A stretch of 64,000 bases of DNA, taken from contig NZ_CP064187.1 of NCBI RefSeq assembly GCF_015353075.1, positions 3,906,001 to 3,970,000 on the forward strand. The letters run 5' to 3'. This stretch comes from Rhizobium sp. 007 (lineage in GTDB: Bacteria; Pseudomonadota; Alphaproteobacteria; Rhizobiales; Rhizobiaceae). A program made the position numbers and the translations under genes. The notes under the pieces are model-generated. The model saw only the letters and a list, made by a program, of their open reading frames with translations. It ran no database searches and was not told where the DNA came from. Below, one piece after another: positions 1-9,134 of the stretch (its first letter is position 1; each line of letters starts with the position of its first letter).

Positions 1-450
1 TCGGTTTTCGTCACGGGCAAAAGCGGCGACCGCTCGGCTGAAAAACATGTGAACGGCCGTCAGGAGCACGACGAGGGCAAGCTTCACATGCAGCCAGCCG
101 CCCTGAAAACCGTAGACAGACCAAGCCAGATACAAGCCGAAGACCCAAGTCAGCATCATCGCCGGGTTCATGATCACCTTCAGCAGACGTCGCTCCATGA
201 TCTTGAAGGTCTCCGACTGCAAGGAACCTGGCTCCGCATCCGTATGGTAGATGAACAGCCGCGGCATGTAGAACAGCCCGGCCATCCAGGAGATCACCGC
301 GATGATGTGCAGCGCCTTGATCCAAAGGTAGAGGTCGTCCGGGTTCCATACGAACAGCCCGACAGCAAGCAGCACAAAGAGGGCGAGGGCAAAATGCGCT
401 CGTCGCCGCGCGTAGCTACCGGGTCGCTGATCCGTCTGCCTTTCCATCAT
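1..450 (-). CDS. hemJ: Protoporphyrinogen oxidase HemJ, 3' end outside window
   Basis: Open frame of 150 codons from an ATG at 450 running off the left edge, so the C-terminus is missing. The start is MMERQTDQRP, followed by hydrophobic helices with WIKALHIIAVISWMAGLFY and a PRLFIYH stretch typical of the HemJ (UPF0093) family of small membrane proteins. HemJ oxidises protoporphyrinogen IX to protoporphyrin IX in bacteria lacking HemG/HemY. The ATG directly follows the hemE stop codon, with no gap, so the two haem genes are probably cotranscribed and translationally coupled. Confidence 0.88.
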   Translation of the reverse strand, partial: MMERQTDQRPGSYARRRAHFALALFVLLAVGLFVWNPDDLYLWIKALHIIAVISWMAGLFYMPRLFIYHTDAEPGSLQSETFKIMERRLLKVIMNPAMMLTWVFGLYLAWSVYGFQGGWLHVKLALVVLLTAVHMFFSRAVAAFARDENR

Positions 451-1485
451 TCAATTCCCGCCGCGGCGAACGCGCTCGACAAGCAGGCGAACATTTTCCG
501 GATCGGCCTGCGGCGTGATTCCATGACCGAGGTTGAAGATCAGCGGCCCGCCACCGAGATGCGCCAAGATTTCGTCGATACCCTCCTCAAGCGCCCGCCC
601 GCCGGCAACAACCCTCATCGGATCAAGGTTACCTTGAACCGCTCCCTCCTTTTGAAGCTCAGCAGCAAATTCAAGCGGCACCGACCAATCAAGGCCAATC
701 GCGTCAGCACCGGTCTTCTGCCTGTAGGTCTTCAAAAGATAGCCCGCACCCTTGGCAAACGAGATGACCCGCGCATTCGGACGCCGTGCCTTGATAGCGG
801 CAATCATCCGAGCAACTGGCTTGACTGCAAAAGCCTCGAATTCCTTTTCCCCAAGAACACCGGCCCAAGAATCGAAAATCTGCACGGCATCAGCACCGGC
901 ATCTATTTGCGTCAGCAGATACTCGGCGGAGATATCCGCAAGCAGCATCAACAGCCGTTCAAACGCTTTTGGATACTGGTAGGCGAAAAGCCTCGCAGGC
1001 GCGTGGTCAGGTGTTCCGTGGCCCGCAATCATGTAGGTTGCCACCGTCCAGGGCGCACCACAAAAGCCGAGAAGCGTCGTTTCTTCCGGGAGCTCGGCGC
1101 GCAACTGCCGCACTGTCTCAAAGACCGGCTTCAGATAGTCGATAACTCCCCCCGCATCCAGACGTGAAATTCCAGCCTCGTCGATCGGGTCCATCTCTGG
1201 ACCATGGCCTTCCGTAAAACGCACATTGCGCTTCATGGCATCGGGAATGACGAGAATGTCAGAGAAGAGGATCGCCGCGTCGAAGCCGTAGCGGCGGATG
1301 GGCTGCAGTGTCACTTCGACAGCGTGTTCCGGTGAATAACAAAGATCGAGGAAGCTGCCGGCCTTTGCACGCGTTTCCCGGTATTCCGGCAGATAACGAC
1401 CTGCCTGTCTCATAAGCCAGACCGGCGGAGGGGAGAGAGTTTCGCCGTCGAGAACTCTCATGATTTTCCGGCGTGTTTCGCTCAA
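451..1485 (-). CDS. hemE: Uroporphyrinogen decarboxylase
   Basis: A 344-residue protein that decarboxylates uroporphyrinogen III to coproporphyrinogen III in haem synthesis. The family signature [15 protein letters not shown] is near residues 21-35 and [13 protein letters not shown] lies mid-protein; length is normal. The start taken here is TTG at 1485 ([14 protein letters not shown]), preceded by an AGGGA ribosome-binding site about 8 nt upstream. The alternative ATG at 1461 would remove eight residues before MRVLDGE. It is the first gene left of the origin-like region and transcribes away from it, ahead of hemJ. Confidence 0.95.
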   Translation of the reverse strand: MSETRRKIMRVLDGETLSPPPVWLMRQAGRYLPEYRETRAKAGSFLDLCYSPEHAVEVTLQPIRRYGFDAAILFSDILVIPDAMKRNVRFTEGHGPEMDPIDEAGISRLDAGGVIDYLKPVFETVRQLRAELPEETTLLGFCGAPWTVATYMIAGHGTPDHAPARLFAYQYPKAFERLLMLLADISAEYLLTQIDAGADAVQIFDSWAGVLGEKEFEAFAVKPVARMIAAIKARRPNARVISFAKGAGYLLKTYRQKTGADAIGLDWSVPLEFAAELQKEGAVQGNLDPMRVVAGGRALEEGIDEILAHLGGGPLIFNLGHGITPQADPENVRLLVERVRRGGN

Positions 1486-1887
1486 GCGCTTCGTCCCTAT
1501 AAAAATCTAAAGATATTTTAAAAGGTTTCTATTTCTTAGAGTCGGTGTCTATCAAGGATTAAAATCCATCCACTGGTGATGCCAAATGTCACGCGCATCA
1601 ACAATATCGGGACAACATCCACAGCCTTCCATGGCATTTTTTGGAGAACCTCGAATCTAAAAGTGATTCCAAAAACTTGTCTCGAAGGCTGAGGCGTTTC
1701 TTTCTGTGGATATCTTGTGTAGTCTAGATGAGCTCTTCAGCGCGGACCACAAATCCACAGGCCGCCCTGCAGTACCCTCCAGAAAATCCGAAATGTGGAT
1801 AAGGGGCCATGTTTTCCCTTGCCTCAAGCCATGCCGGTCCCTTAGCTCTTTCCCATCCAGTCTTTTCAACAGGCAGCAGAAAATAGC
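1486..1887. other. oriC: Probable chromosomal replication origin (oriC)
   Basis: A 402-bp gene-free region between divergent hemE and ppsR. It contains four copies of the DnaA-box core ATCCACA/TGTGGAT, one in a perfect nonamer, plus an AT-rich stretch at about 1500-1570 that could be the unwinding element. Two GANTC sites (1653-1657 and 1665-1669) are potential CcrM methylation sites. In Caulobacter and Sinorhizobium the chromosomal origin lies beside hemE, and the gene to the right here (DUF299/RP001 type) also matches the Caulobacter arrangement. The motifs are seen directly; origin function is inferred. Promoters of hemE and ppsR must also lie here. Confidence 0.85.
1615..1802. promoter_or_regulatory. 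Cluster of DnaA boxes
   Basis: Compared with TTATCCACA: 1615-1623 (acatccaca, 2 mismatches), 1705-1713 (reverse strand, ATATCCACA, 1 mismatch), 1751-1759 (aaatccaca, 2 mismatches) and 1794-1802 (reverse strand, TTATCCACA, perfect). All four keep the seven-base core ATCCACA and alternate in orientation. Four cores in under 200 bp is far above chance. Confidence 0.85.
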
Positions 1888-2709
1888 GTGGAGAACCGCA
1901 CGAACTTCTTCCATCTGCATCTGATTTCTGACTCGACCGGTGAGACTCTGATCTCAGCCGGCCGCGCTGCATCCGCCCAGTTCAAATCTGCCCAAGCGGT
2001 CGAACACGTCTATCCGTTGATCCGCAACCGCAAGCAGCTGCTTGCGGTTCTCGATTCGATCGACAACGAGCCAGGCATTGTTCTTTACACCGTCGTCGAT
2101 CGGGAACTCGCTGCGCTGATCGATGAGAGGTGCGTCGAGATGGGCGTCGCCTCAGTCAATGTGCTTGAGCCTGTGATGGCCGCTTTCCAGCTTTATCTCG
2201 GGGCTCCGCTGCGGCGTCGTGTCGGCGCTCAACATGTTATGAATGCCGGCTATTTCGCGCGCATCGAGGCGCTCAACTTCACCATGGATCACGACGACGG
2301 GCAAATGCCCGAGGACTACAACGACGCCGACGTCGTCATCATCGGTATCAGCCGTACGTCCAAAACGCCGACGAGCATCTATCTCGCCAATCGCGGCATC
2401 AAGACAGCGAACATTCCGATCGTCTATGACGTGCCTTTGCCAGAAGCGCTTTTCACTGCAACGAGGCCGTTGATCGTCTGCCTCATAGCAACGACGGATC
2501 GGATATCGCAAGTGCGTGAGAACCGGGTGCTGGGTGCGACGCCCGGCTTCGATCGTGGTCTATATACGGATCGAGCCGCGATCTCCGAAGAACTGAAATA
2601 TGCCCGCTCGCTCTGTGCGCGGCATAATTGGCCGTTGATCGATGTGACCCGTCGCTCCATCGAAGAGACGGCGGCCGCGATCGTTGCCCTGCGCCCCAAG
2701 CTGCGCTAA
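1888..2709 (+). CDS. ppsR: Pyruvate, phosphate dikinase regulatory kinase/phosphorylase (DUF299)
   Basis: A 273-residue member of the DUF299 family. These enzymes inactivate pyruvate,phosphate dikinase (or PEP synthetase) by ADP-dependent phosphorylation of a threonine and reactivate it by phosphate-dependent dephosphorylation. The signature P-loop-like motif [11 protein letters not shown] is near residues 153-163, and the N-terminus [13 protein letters not shown] is typical. The start is GTG at 1888 without a strong Shine-Dalgarno sequence. It is the first rightward gene after the origin-like region. Whether the target here is PPDK or PEP synthetase cannot be seen from the window. Confidence 0.9.
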   Translation: MENRTNFFHLHLISDSTGETLISAGRAASAQFKSAQAVEHVYPLIRNRKQLLAVLDSIDNEPGIVLYTVVDRELAALIDERCVEMGVASVNVLEPVMAAFQLYLGAPLRRRVGAQHVMNAGYFARIEALNFTMDHDDGQMPEDYNDADVVIIGISRTSKTPTSIYLANRGIKTANIPIVYDVPLPEALFTATRPLIVCLIATTDRISQVRENRVLGATPGFDRGLYTDRAAISEELKYARSLCARHNWPLIDVTRRSIEETAAAIVALRPKLR

Positions 2710-2743
2710 GCGCTGACATTATGAACCACGAGCTATGAGACGC

Positions 2744-3343
2744 ATGACATCGAAACTGATTCTTGCCTCCTCCAGTCCATTCCGGCGGATGCTGCTTAAA
2801 AATGCCGGCCTGGAGTTTGAAGCGCATGCGCCAAAGATAGACGAGCGCGCAATCGAAGCACCGCTCGAACGAGAGGGCGCATCTCCAGATACTGTAGCCT
2901 TGGTGCTTGCAAGGGCTAAAGCAGACGAGGTGAGCGGCCGGTTTCCGGACGCGCTCATCATCGGCTCGGACCAGACCATGTCGCTTGGCGATCGTGTGTT
3001 TCACAAGCCGCACGACATGGCTGACGCCGCCAATCATCTGAGATTACTCTCGGGACAAACACATCGTCTGAACAGTGCGATCGCCATCGTCCGAAATGGT
3101 GCACTTCTATGGGAGCATGTGTCACACGCGTCGCTGACGATGCGCGTTCTGTCGGCGGATTTCATATCGCGCCATCTTGCACGCGTTGGCAACACGGCGC
3201 TTGGCAGCGTTGGCGCCTATCAGCTGGAGGGCGAGGGAATTCAACTTTTCAGCCAGATCGACGGCGACTACTTCACGATCCTTGGCCTGCCGATGTTGCC
3301 GCTGCTCGCGAAACTAAGGGAATTGGGTGCGATTGATGGATGA
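2744..3343 (+). CDS. maf: Maf-like nucleotide pyrophosphatase
   Basis: A Maf/Ham1-fold protein of 199 residues. The N-terminal [11 protein letters not shown] and the IIGSDQTM motif around residue 73 (catalytic Asp) are the family hallmarks. Maf proteins hydrolyse non-canonical or modified nucleoside triphosphates and have been linked to septum control. The start [12 protein letters not shown] at 2744 is preferred; an in-frame ATG at 2735 would add three residues. The 3' end overlaps aroE by 8 nt, and the overlap carries a parS-like palindrome. Confidence 0.9.
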   Translation: MTSKLILASSSPFRRMLLKNAGLEFEAHAPKIDERAIEAPLEREGASPDTVALVLARAKADEVSGRFPDALIIGSDQTMSLGDRVFHKPHDMADAANHLRLLSGQTHRLNSAIAIVRNGALLWEHVSHASLTMRVLSADFISRHLARVGNTALGSVGAYQLEGEGIQLFSQIDGDYFTILGLPMLPLLAKLRELGAIDG

Positions 3344-4196
3344 TTCACGTGAAACATTCGGCCCGAATGCCTTTGTCACCGGCTTCCCGGTGCGGCACTC
3401 ACGTTCGCCCTTGATCCACGGATACTGGCTGAAAAAGCTTGGGCTTCGCGGAAGCTATCGCGCATACGAGGTTGCTCCCGCCGACTTTGCAGCATTCATT
3501 GGATCGCTCAAGGATCAAAGCTCGGGCTTTATCGGCGGCAATGTCACCATCCCGCACAAGGAGTTGGCCTGTCAGCTCGCCGACAGGCCGGACGAACTCT
3601 CCCAGGAACTCGGGGCATCCAACACGTTATGGCTGGAGGAAGGAAAACTCCATTCGACCAATACCGACGGTCACGGATTTACCGCCAACCTGAACGCGCG
3701 CCACCCTGGCTGGGATAAGCACGAGACCGCAATAATACTCGGTGCAGGCGGCGCCAGCCGGGCGGTCATACAGGCCGTGCGCGACCGCGGCTTCCGGGAG
3801 ATCCATGTCGTCAACCGAACCGCGGCTCGCGCGCAGGAACTTGCCGATCGTTTTGGAGAAAAAGTCTATGCGCATCCGATGGGAGCGCTCGCGGAGGTTA
3901 TGAAAGGTGCGGGTCTTTTCGTCAATACGACATCGCTCGGTATGGACGGCGAAACAGCACCGGCAATCGATTTTTCGCCGCTCGACGGTAACGCGGTCGT
4001 CACAGATATCGTCTATGTGCCGCTGAAGACACCCTTGCTGAAACAAGCCGAGGAGCAGGGTTTCGCGATCGTGGATGGACTTGGTATGCTGCTTCATCAG
4101 GCGGTGCCGGGCTTCGAGAAATGGTTCAGCAAGCGGCCGGTGGTCGATGACGAGCTTCGTGCACTCGTCGTCGCAGATATGGAAAAACACAGATGA
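3336..4196 (+). CDS. aroE: Shikimate dehydrogenase
   Basis: A 286-residue NADP-dependent enzyme that reduces 3-dehydroshikimate in the chorismate pathway. Visible motifs are the substrate site [17 protein letters not shown], the catalytic lysine in [15 protein letters not shown], and the nucleotide-binding [13 protein letters not shown] 3336 gives [17 protein letters not shown], the usual start in rhizobia; a GTG at 3327 is possible but less likely. It overlaps maf upstream and coaE downstream (ATGA), so maf-aroE-coaE-dnaQ form a tightly packed operon. Confidence 0.95.
   Translation: MDDSRETFGPNAFVTGFPVRHSRSPLIHGYWLKKLGLRGSYRAYEVAPADFAAFIGSLKDQSSGFIGGNVTIPHKELACQLADRPDELSQELGASNTLWLEEGKLHSTNTDGHGFTANLNARHPGWDKHETAIILGAGGASRAVIQAVRDRGFREIHVVNRTAARAQELADRFGEKVYAHPMGALAEVMKGAGLFVNTTSLGMDGETAPAIDFSPLDGNAVVTDIVYVPLKTPLLKQAEEQGFAIVDGLGMLLHQAVPGFEKWFSKRPVVDDELRALVVADMEKHR
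3341..3356. other. parS-like ParB binding site
   Basis: The 16-mer TGATTCACGTGAAACA matches the widely conserved bacterial parS TGTTTCACGTGAAACA at 15 of 16 positions, with a perfect 10-bp palindromic core TTCACGTGAA. It lies in the maf/aroE overlap, about 1.5 kb from the origin-like region, where parS sites are expected. The match is direct; ParB binding is inferred. Confidence 0.75.
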
Positions 4197-4804
4197 TCCG
4201 GATCGGTCTCACGGGTTCCATAGGGATGGGGAAATCAACTGCGGCAAAGCTCTTTGCCGAAGCCGGTATTCCCGTCAATGATTCCGATGCTGTGGTCCAC
4301 GAGCTTTATGCCGGCGAGGCAGCGCAGTTGATCGAAGCCGAATTCCCGGGCACCGTTCGGAACGGCGTCGTCGACCGTCAGGAACTTGGCCGTCAGCTTT
4401 CGCGCCGACCAGATGGCTTCAAAACGCTCGAAGCAATCGTTCATCCGCTGGTTCGCCAGCGCGAAACGGAATTCGTGGAACGCGAAAAAGCGCGAGGATC
4501 GGAGATAATCCTGCTCGATATCCCGTTGCTTTTCGAAACTGGTGCCGAGACCAGAGTCGACATAGTCGTGGTCGTGAGCTGCGATCTACAGATTCAGCGC
4601 GATCGGGTGCTTGCGCGACCGGGCATGACCGAGGAAAAATTCAATATGATTCGCTCGCGCCAGACCCCGGACGCCGAAAAGCGGGAGCGTGCCGATTACG
4701 TCATCGACACGGGGCACGCCATCGAAATTACGCGGGCGAGGGTGAGTGAAATCATCGCGGTCTTGAAAGCGCGGATCGCGAAGGGAGATTTCCGGAATGC
4801 GTGA
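4193..4804 (+). CDS. coaE: Dephospho-CoA kinase
   Basis: A 203-residue P-loop kinase performing the last step of coenzyme A synthesis. The N-terminal [13 protein letters not shown] is the Walker A motif (about residues 4-16), followed by the [11 protein letters not shown] substrate region. The start ATG overlaps the aroE stop (ATGA) and the end overlaps dnaQ by 8 nt. This coaE-dnaQ pair beside the origin is common in alphaproteobacteria. The other CoA gene in the window, coaA, is 41 kb away. Confidence 0.95.
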   Translation: MIRIGLTGSIGMGKSTAAKLFAEAGIPVNDSDAVVHELYAGEAAQLIEAEFPGTVRNGVVDRQELGRQLSRRPDGFKTLEAIVHPLVRQRETEFVEREKARGSEIILLDIPLLFETGAETRVDIVVVVSCDLQIQRDRVLARPGMTEEKFNMIRSRQTPDAEKRERADYVIDTGHAIEITRARVSEIIAVLKARIAKGDFRNA

Positions 4805-5510
4805 AATCATTTTCGACACGGAAACCACCGGTCTCGACAGCCGCATGGATCGCATCATCGAAATCGGCGGCGTCGAGCTTTTGAACCATTTCCCGACCGG
4901 CCGCACGATCCATATCTATATCAATCCGGGAGATCAGAAAGTTCATCCCGATGCGCTCGCCGTTCACGGCATTACCGACGAGTTTTTGAAGGACAAGAAG
5001 CCTTTCTCCGCAGTGGTTGAAGAGATCATCGAGTTCTTCGGTGACGCAAGGTGGATCGCGCACAACGCGACCTTCGATATGGGTTTTGTCAATGCCGAAC
5101 TCGCTCGCCTTGGCATACCGCCGGTCCTGCCGGAGAGGGTCGTCGATACGCTTTCTCTCGCTCGGCGCAAACATCCGATGGGACCGAATTCGCTCGATGC
5201 CCTCTGCCGCCGCTACGGTATAGACAACTCACACCGCACAAAACACGGTGCACTTCTCGACTCCGAACTGCTTGCCGAGGTCTATATAGAGATGATCGGC
5301 GGGCGTCAGACCGCTCTCGGTTTGAGCGTTGCGGCAACAAGCGGGGCAGGCGACGCCGAGATTGTTCTGGAGGAGGCCGCTGACATCGGTTTGGAGCGGC
5401 CCCGGCCACTCGCACCGCGCCTTAGCGAAGCGGAAGCTCAGGCTCACGATGCGTTGATTGCCGCACTCGGCAGTAAAGGCATCTGGGCCAGATACGATCG
5501 CCCAAATTAA
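4797..5510 (+). CDS. dnaQ: DNA polymerase III epsilon subunit (3'-5' proofreading exonuclease)
   Basis: A 237-residue DEDDh exonuclease. Exo I is FDTETTG (residues 6-12), Exo II surrounds HNATFDMGF, and Exo III is HGALLDSELLAEVY with the expected His and Asp. Length matches E. coli DnaQ (243). It proofreads for the replicase. The last gene of the rightward maf-aroE-coaE-dnaQ run, it ends against the bidirectional hairpin shared with secB. Confidence 0.95.
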   Translation: MREIIFDTETTGLDSRMDRIIEIGGVELLNHFPTGRTIHIYINPGDQKVHPDALAVHGITDEFLKDKKPFSAVVEEIIEFFGDARWIAHNATFDMGFVNAELARLGIPPVLPERVVDTLSLARRKHPMGPNSLDALCRRYGIDNSHRTKHGALLDSELLAEVYIEMIGGRQTALGLSVAATSGAGDAEIVLEEAADIGLERPRPLAPRLSEAEAQAHDALIAALGSKGIWARYDRPN

Positions 5511-5513
5511 AAA

Positions 5514-5535
5514 TGCCCGGGCTTTGACCCGGGCA
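5514..5535 (-). terminator. Terminator between convergent dnaQ and secB
   Basis: Perfect 8-bp stem TGCCCGGG/CCCGGGCA with a 6-nt loop. On the minus strand it is followed by a T-rich tract (TTTTTAATT), so it is a standard intrinsic terminator for secB. It may also stop dnaQ transcription, but there is no T-run on that side. Confidence 0.8.
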
Positions 5536-5560
5536 CCGCAGTCAAATCACGTGCTTCGAA

Positions 5561-6037
5561 TCAATTTGTCTGCACCTTTGCGCGCGTCTGCTCTTCGGCG
5601 ACGCGTTGCGCAAACATCTGTGCGAAGTCGATCGGGTCGATCATCAGCGGGGGGAAGCCGCCATTACGCGTAACATCGGCAACGATCTGGCGGGCAAACG
5701 GGAAGAGCATGCGCGGGCATTCGATGAAGAGAACCGGCAGCATGTGTTCTTGCGGGAAGCCGGCAACGCGGAAGACGCCGCCGTAAACGAGTTCGGCATG
5801 AAAGACCGTCTTGTCGCCATCCTTGGCCTCGGCGTTGAGCGACAGCACAACGTCGAAATCCGTATCCGAAAGCGGATTGGCATTGACGTTGACGTTGATA
5901 TTGATCGCCGGAGCCTTGTCGCGCGCTTGAAGCGAACGCGGCGCACCCGGATTTTCGAAGGAAAGGTCCTTCGTGTACTGAGCGAGAATGGTGAGGCTCG
6001 GGCTTGTCGTGCCGCTGCCGTTGTTTTCATCAGCCAT
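5561..6037 (-). CDS. secB: Protein-export chaperone SecB
   Basis: A 158-residue chaperone that holds presecretory proteins unfolded for SecA. Conserved regions [31 protein letters not shown] and [12 protein letters not shown] are present. The start chosen is ATG 6037 (MADENNGSG), preceded by AGGAAAATCC; an upstream in-frame ATG at 6058 lacks a comparable ribosome site. Transcribed leftward, convergent with dnaQ. Confidence 0.95.
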   Translation of the reverse strand: MADENNGSGTTSPSLTILAQYTKDLSFENPGAPRSLQARDKAPAININVNVNANPLSDTDFDVVLSLNAEAKDGDKTVFHAELVYGGVFRVAGFPQEHMLPVLFIECPRMLFPFARQIVADVTRNGGFPPLMIDPIDFAQMFAQRVAEEQTRAKVQTN

Positions 6038-6118
6038 TGGATTTTCCTCGAGGGGCATTGGATGTTGCCGCCATCTAACATTTCGGGAAAAGGCTTACAA
6101 CCCTGGGCGAATCCGTCT

Positions 6119-6628
6119 CTACTCGCCGAGCCGCTTGCCTGACCAGGGAGACTTGTTGTTAGGCTCGCGGCGATAATCGTCCTCGTCAAGATCAACAACT
6201 TTTGAATCCGGCTTGGATTGGTTGCTGAATCCGGACGATTGCGACGCGGTAGAGCCTCTCTTCGTCTCAACGATAACGAATCGTTTGCGGATGTAGTTCC
6301 AGGCAAGATCACGAACGGCCGGGATGAAAAGCGCGATGGCGATGATGTCTGAAATAAATCCCGGAACGATGAGAAGCAGCGACGCGATGACGAGCATGGC
6401 TGGCCGCAGAAGCTCCCGGCCAGGTAATACGCCGGTTCGCCCCTCGGTCGACATACGCTGCAGGATGCCTATACCCTGGCGACGAAGCAGAGCCATGCCG
6501 ATTACAACACTCAGCACGACGAGACCAAGGGTCGCCAGCAGGCCGACTGCGCGCCCGACGATTACGAAGCCCGCTATCTCCGCCAGCGGCAGCAGCAGCA
6601 CAAAACCTGGAAGCATTGCAAGTCGCAT
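6119..6628 (-). CDS. fxsA: FxsA family membrane protein
   Basis: A 169-residue membrane protein. The N-terminal LPGFVLLLPLAEIAGFVIVG and the following GLLATLGLVVLSVVIGMALLRRQG match the FxsA family, named for suppression of F-plasmid exclusion of phage T7; the cellular role is unclear. The C-terminal 50 residues are charged and disordered (DLDEDDYRREPNNKSPW). It is divergent from the timA-type gene, with 126 bp between them for both promoters. Confidence 0.85.
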   Translation of the reverse strand: MRLAMLPGFVLLLPLAEIAGFVIVGRAVGLLATLGLVVLSVVIGMALLRRQGIGILQRMSTEGRTGVLPGRELLRPAMLVIASLLLIVPGFISDIIAIALFIPAVRDLAWNYIRKRFVIVETKRGSTASQSSGFSNQSKPDSKVVDLDEDDYRREPNNKSPWSGKRLGE

Positions 6629-6754
6629 CGTCTCTCCAACCGGCGCTCGCCGGGCCTCAATGGCAATCGCAAGATTGCGGCTATTTGAATCATCTGTCTA
6701 TGCGGACTATATGGGAGTACAAATCATAGATGTTAACGGTGGCTGCGGCACGAT

Positions 6755-7456
6755 ATGAGTTCAAACGACTTCATCACTTTGTTTTTCCTTGTGGCGGCGG
6801 TGCTGATTTTTTTCCAGCTCCGCAGTGTTCTGGGACGCCGCACGGGAAATGAGAAGCCGCCGCGCGATCTCTTTACGCCGCGCGATGCCGCCGGTCCTGA
6901 GCATTCCGATGCCGGCAAGGTCGTGACGCTTCCGCGCCGCGATACGCCTGCAGAAGAAGAAGGCCGCTTTGCAGTGGTCGACGCTTTTGCGCCCCCCGGT
7001 ACGCCGCTCAATGAGCCTCTCCGTGCGCTCAGTAAAGCCGATCCATCCTTCGCCCCTAAGGAATTTTTGAACGGCGCGAAGATGGCCTACGAAATGATCG
7101 TCATGGCCTATGCCGACGGTGACAGAAAGACGTTGAAGAACCTTTTGTCCCGCGAGGTCTATGAAGGTTTTGATGCGGCCATCGCAGATCGCGAGGCCAA
7201 GGGCGAGAAAGTGAAATCCACCTTTGTCGGCATCGATAAGGCGGACATCACACAGGTGGAAGTCAAAGGCAGCGAGGCACAGATTACGATCCGTATCGCC
7301 AGCCAGCTGATCTCCGCGACCTACGACAAAGCGGACAAGCTGATAGAAGGCGATGTCGAGAACGTTGCCGAAGTCAACGACATCTGGACCTTTGCCCGCG
7401 ATACGCGATCGCGCGATCCCAATTGGAAACTCGTGGCAACCGAATCGGAAACATGA
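6755..7456 (+). CDS. Tim44/TimA-family inner-membrane protein
   Basis: A 233-residue protein with one N-terminal membrane segment (about residues 5-22, FITLFFLVAAVLIFF), a low-complexity linker, and a C-terminal Tim44-like domain (about 85-230) including FLNGAKMAYEMIVMAYADGD. Bacterial Tim44 homologues are inner-membrane proteins of uncertain function, proposed to be adaptors. The stop codon overlaps the mltA start (ATGA), so the two are translationally coupled. This suggests a cell-envelope role, which remains inference. Confidence 0.85.
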   Translation: MSSNDFITLFFLVAAVLIFFQLRSVLGRRTGNEKPPRDLFTPRDAAGPEHSDAGKVVTLPRRDTPAEEEGRFAVVDAFAPPGTPLNEPLRALSKADPSFAPKEFLNGAKMAYEMIVMAYADGDRKTLKNLLSREVYEGFDAAIADREAKGEKVKSTFVGIDKADITQVEVKGSEAQITIRIASQLISATYDKADKLIEGDVENVAEVNDIWTFARDTRSRDPNWKLVATESET

Positions 7457-8574
7457 GTGACGATAAAGCGGGCTTCGTTCTGCAAGCTGTCGGTTTCGAT
7501 GAACTCAAGGGCTGGAAGGATGATGATCCCTCCAGCCTTTTTGAAGTCATGGAAGCGTGCCACAGCCAAATTACCGGCACGAAACCCTACCGCACCGGAT
7601 CGCTCGGCCTGAGCACCGACGATCTTTTGCCTCTGCTCGACGCAGCCCGAAATGCGAAACCCGCATCTGCTTCTGATGCCCGATCCTTCTTCGAGCAGAA
7701 CTGTCGGCCGTTTTTTATCAGAAAACTGGACGGCAGCCGGGGTTTCGTTACCGCTTATTACGAACCGGAAATCGCCGTTTCCGACAAGCTCGATTCTACT
7801 TATCGCTTCCCGTTTTACCGGCGACCCGATGATCTGATCGATCTCGACAATAGCAACCGCCCCGTAGGCCTCGATTCATCCTATGCCTTTGGTCGCCTCC
7901 GGGATGGAGAGATAAGCGCCTATCCCGACCGGCAGGCGATCGACCAAGGCCTCCTCGACGGTCGAGGCCTTGAAATCGCCTGGGCGAAATCCAAGGTCGA
8001 TGTCTTCTTCGTGCATGTGCAGGGAGCGGCGCGACTGCGCTACCCGGATGGACGGACGGCGCGTATCACATATACGGCAAAGGCCGGGCATCCTTTCTCC
8101 GCTATCGGCAAGCTGTTGGTCGACCGCGGCGAAATCGACCGTGCGAACATTTCCATGCAGTCGATTCGCGCCTGGCTCGCAGCGCATCCAGAGCAGGTCG
8201 ATGATGTTCTCTGGCACAATCGATCCTATATTTTCTTCCGCGAGGCGCCGGTTGCCGCTTCCAAAGCTGGACCAGTTGCTGCAGCGAAAGTGCCGTTAGT
8301 CGCCGGACGGTCGCTTGCCGTCGACCGCCTGATACATACCTTCGGTTTTCCCTTCTTCATCCGTTCCGAAAGCCTGACCCATCTTGATAAGGGTAGGCCA
8401 TTCCAGCGTTTGATGCTTGCCTTGGACACTGGCTCTGCGATCGTCGGTCCTGCGCGTGGCGATATTTTTACGGGTTCCGGCGATGAAGCGGGCGAATTGG
8501 CGGGTACGGTGCGCAACGACGCAGACTTTGCCATCCTCATTCCGAACACTGCGGCTGGACGGTTCGGCCGATGA
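7453..8574 (+). CDS. mltA: Membrane-bound lytic murein transglycosylase A
   Basis: A 373-residue MltA-family protein. The N-terminal half has the MltA core with GFVTAYYEPEI and RFPFYRRPDDL; the C-terminal 3D domain has the catalytic-type aspartates in MLALDTGSAIVGPARGDIF. It cleaves glycan strands to 1,6-anhydro-muropeptides. The start MSDDKAGF overlaps the timA stop. No clear signal peptide or lipobox is present at this start, unlike E. coli MltA. The end overlaps the smr start by 4 nt. Confidence 0.9.
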   Translation: MSDDKAGFVLQAVGFDELKGWKDDDPSSLFEVMEACHSQITGTKPYRTGSLGLSTDDLLPLLDAARNAKPASASDARSFFEQNCRPFFIRKLDGSRGFVTAYYEPEIAVSDKLDSTYRFPFYRRPDDLIDLDNSNRPVGLDSSYAFGRLRDGEISAYPDRQAIDQGLLDGRGLEIAWAKSKVDVFFVHVQGAARLRYPDGRTARITYTAKAGHPFSAIGKLLVDRGEIDRANISMQSIRAWLAAHPEQVDDVLWHNRSYIFFREAPVAASKAGPVAAAKVPLVAGRSLAVDRLIHTFGFPFFIRSESLTHLDKGRPFQRLMLALDTGSAIVGPARGDIFTGSGDEAGELAGTVRNDADFAILIPNTAAGRFGR

Positions 8575-9134
8575 CGAGAGACCGCAAGCTCAGCACAGAC
8601 GAGAGAATCCTATGGGGCAAGGTTGCGCGCAGTACGCGGCCGCTCGCCGGCAAGAAGGGTGAGTTTACTGAACTCGATGCCTTTCTTGTGGAAACCGAAG
8701 CCGAGGTCGGGAATGCCGTCCAGAAATCGTCTGCTGAAACGGAAATACAAGCTGCAGCGCTGCGCGCGGCAGCGAAGCAGCCTTCCGGCACCCACCATCC
8801 ACTGGAGCGACCCGTCAAACGCAAGATCGCCAAAGGCAGGCTGGCACTAGAGGCGCGTATCGATCTCCACGGCCTCGTGCAAAGCCAAGCCCATGTCATG
8901 CTTCTCGATTTCCTCATCCGCGCGCATGAGCGCGGCATGCGGCATGTGCTGGTGATCACCGGCAAGGGCAGTTCGATGGGGAGCGAAGGTGCGTTGAAAC
9001 GGGCTGTACCGCTCTGGTTTTCGAAGCCGGAATTCCGCTATCTGATCTCGTCTTACGAAGCGGCTGCGCACCACCACGGCGGCGAGGGCGCGCTTTATAT
9101 CCGGCTCTCCCGGCGGCAGGGGGACAGGTCATGA
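8571..9134 (+). CDS. Smr/MutS-family domain protein
   Basis: A 187-residue protein with a C-terminal Smr domain (about residues 85-185): IDLHGLVQSQAH and VLVITGKGS are the LDLHG and TGKG hallmarks of Smr endonuclease domains. The N-terminal half is charged and probably disordered. Stand-alone Smr proteins are linked to nucleic-acid nicking and ribosome-collision processing; the role here is unknown. It overlaps mltA and the HTH gene by 4 nt at each end, completing a four-gene run. Confidence 0.88.
   Translation: MTRDRKLSTDERILWGKVARSTRPLAGKKGEFTELDAFLVETEAEVGNAVQKSSAETEIQAAALRAAAKQPSGTHHPLERPVKRKIAKGRLALEARIDLHGLVQSQAHVMLLDFLIRAHERGMRHVLVITGKGSSMGSEGALKRAVPLWFSKPEFRYLISSYEAAAHHHGGEGALYIRLSRRQGDRS

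Noticed and set aside
11..349. 112-residue minus-strand ORF
   Set aside because: Out-of-frame shadow of hemJ, whose true frame (1-450) has recognisable HemJ sequence.
1501..1565. CtrA binding sites (TTAA-N7-TTAA) in the origin
   Set aside because: TTAA occurs near 1518 and 1559, but no second half at the required spacing.
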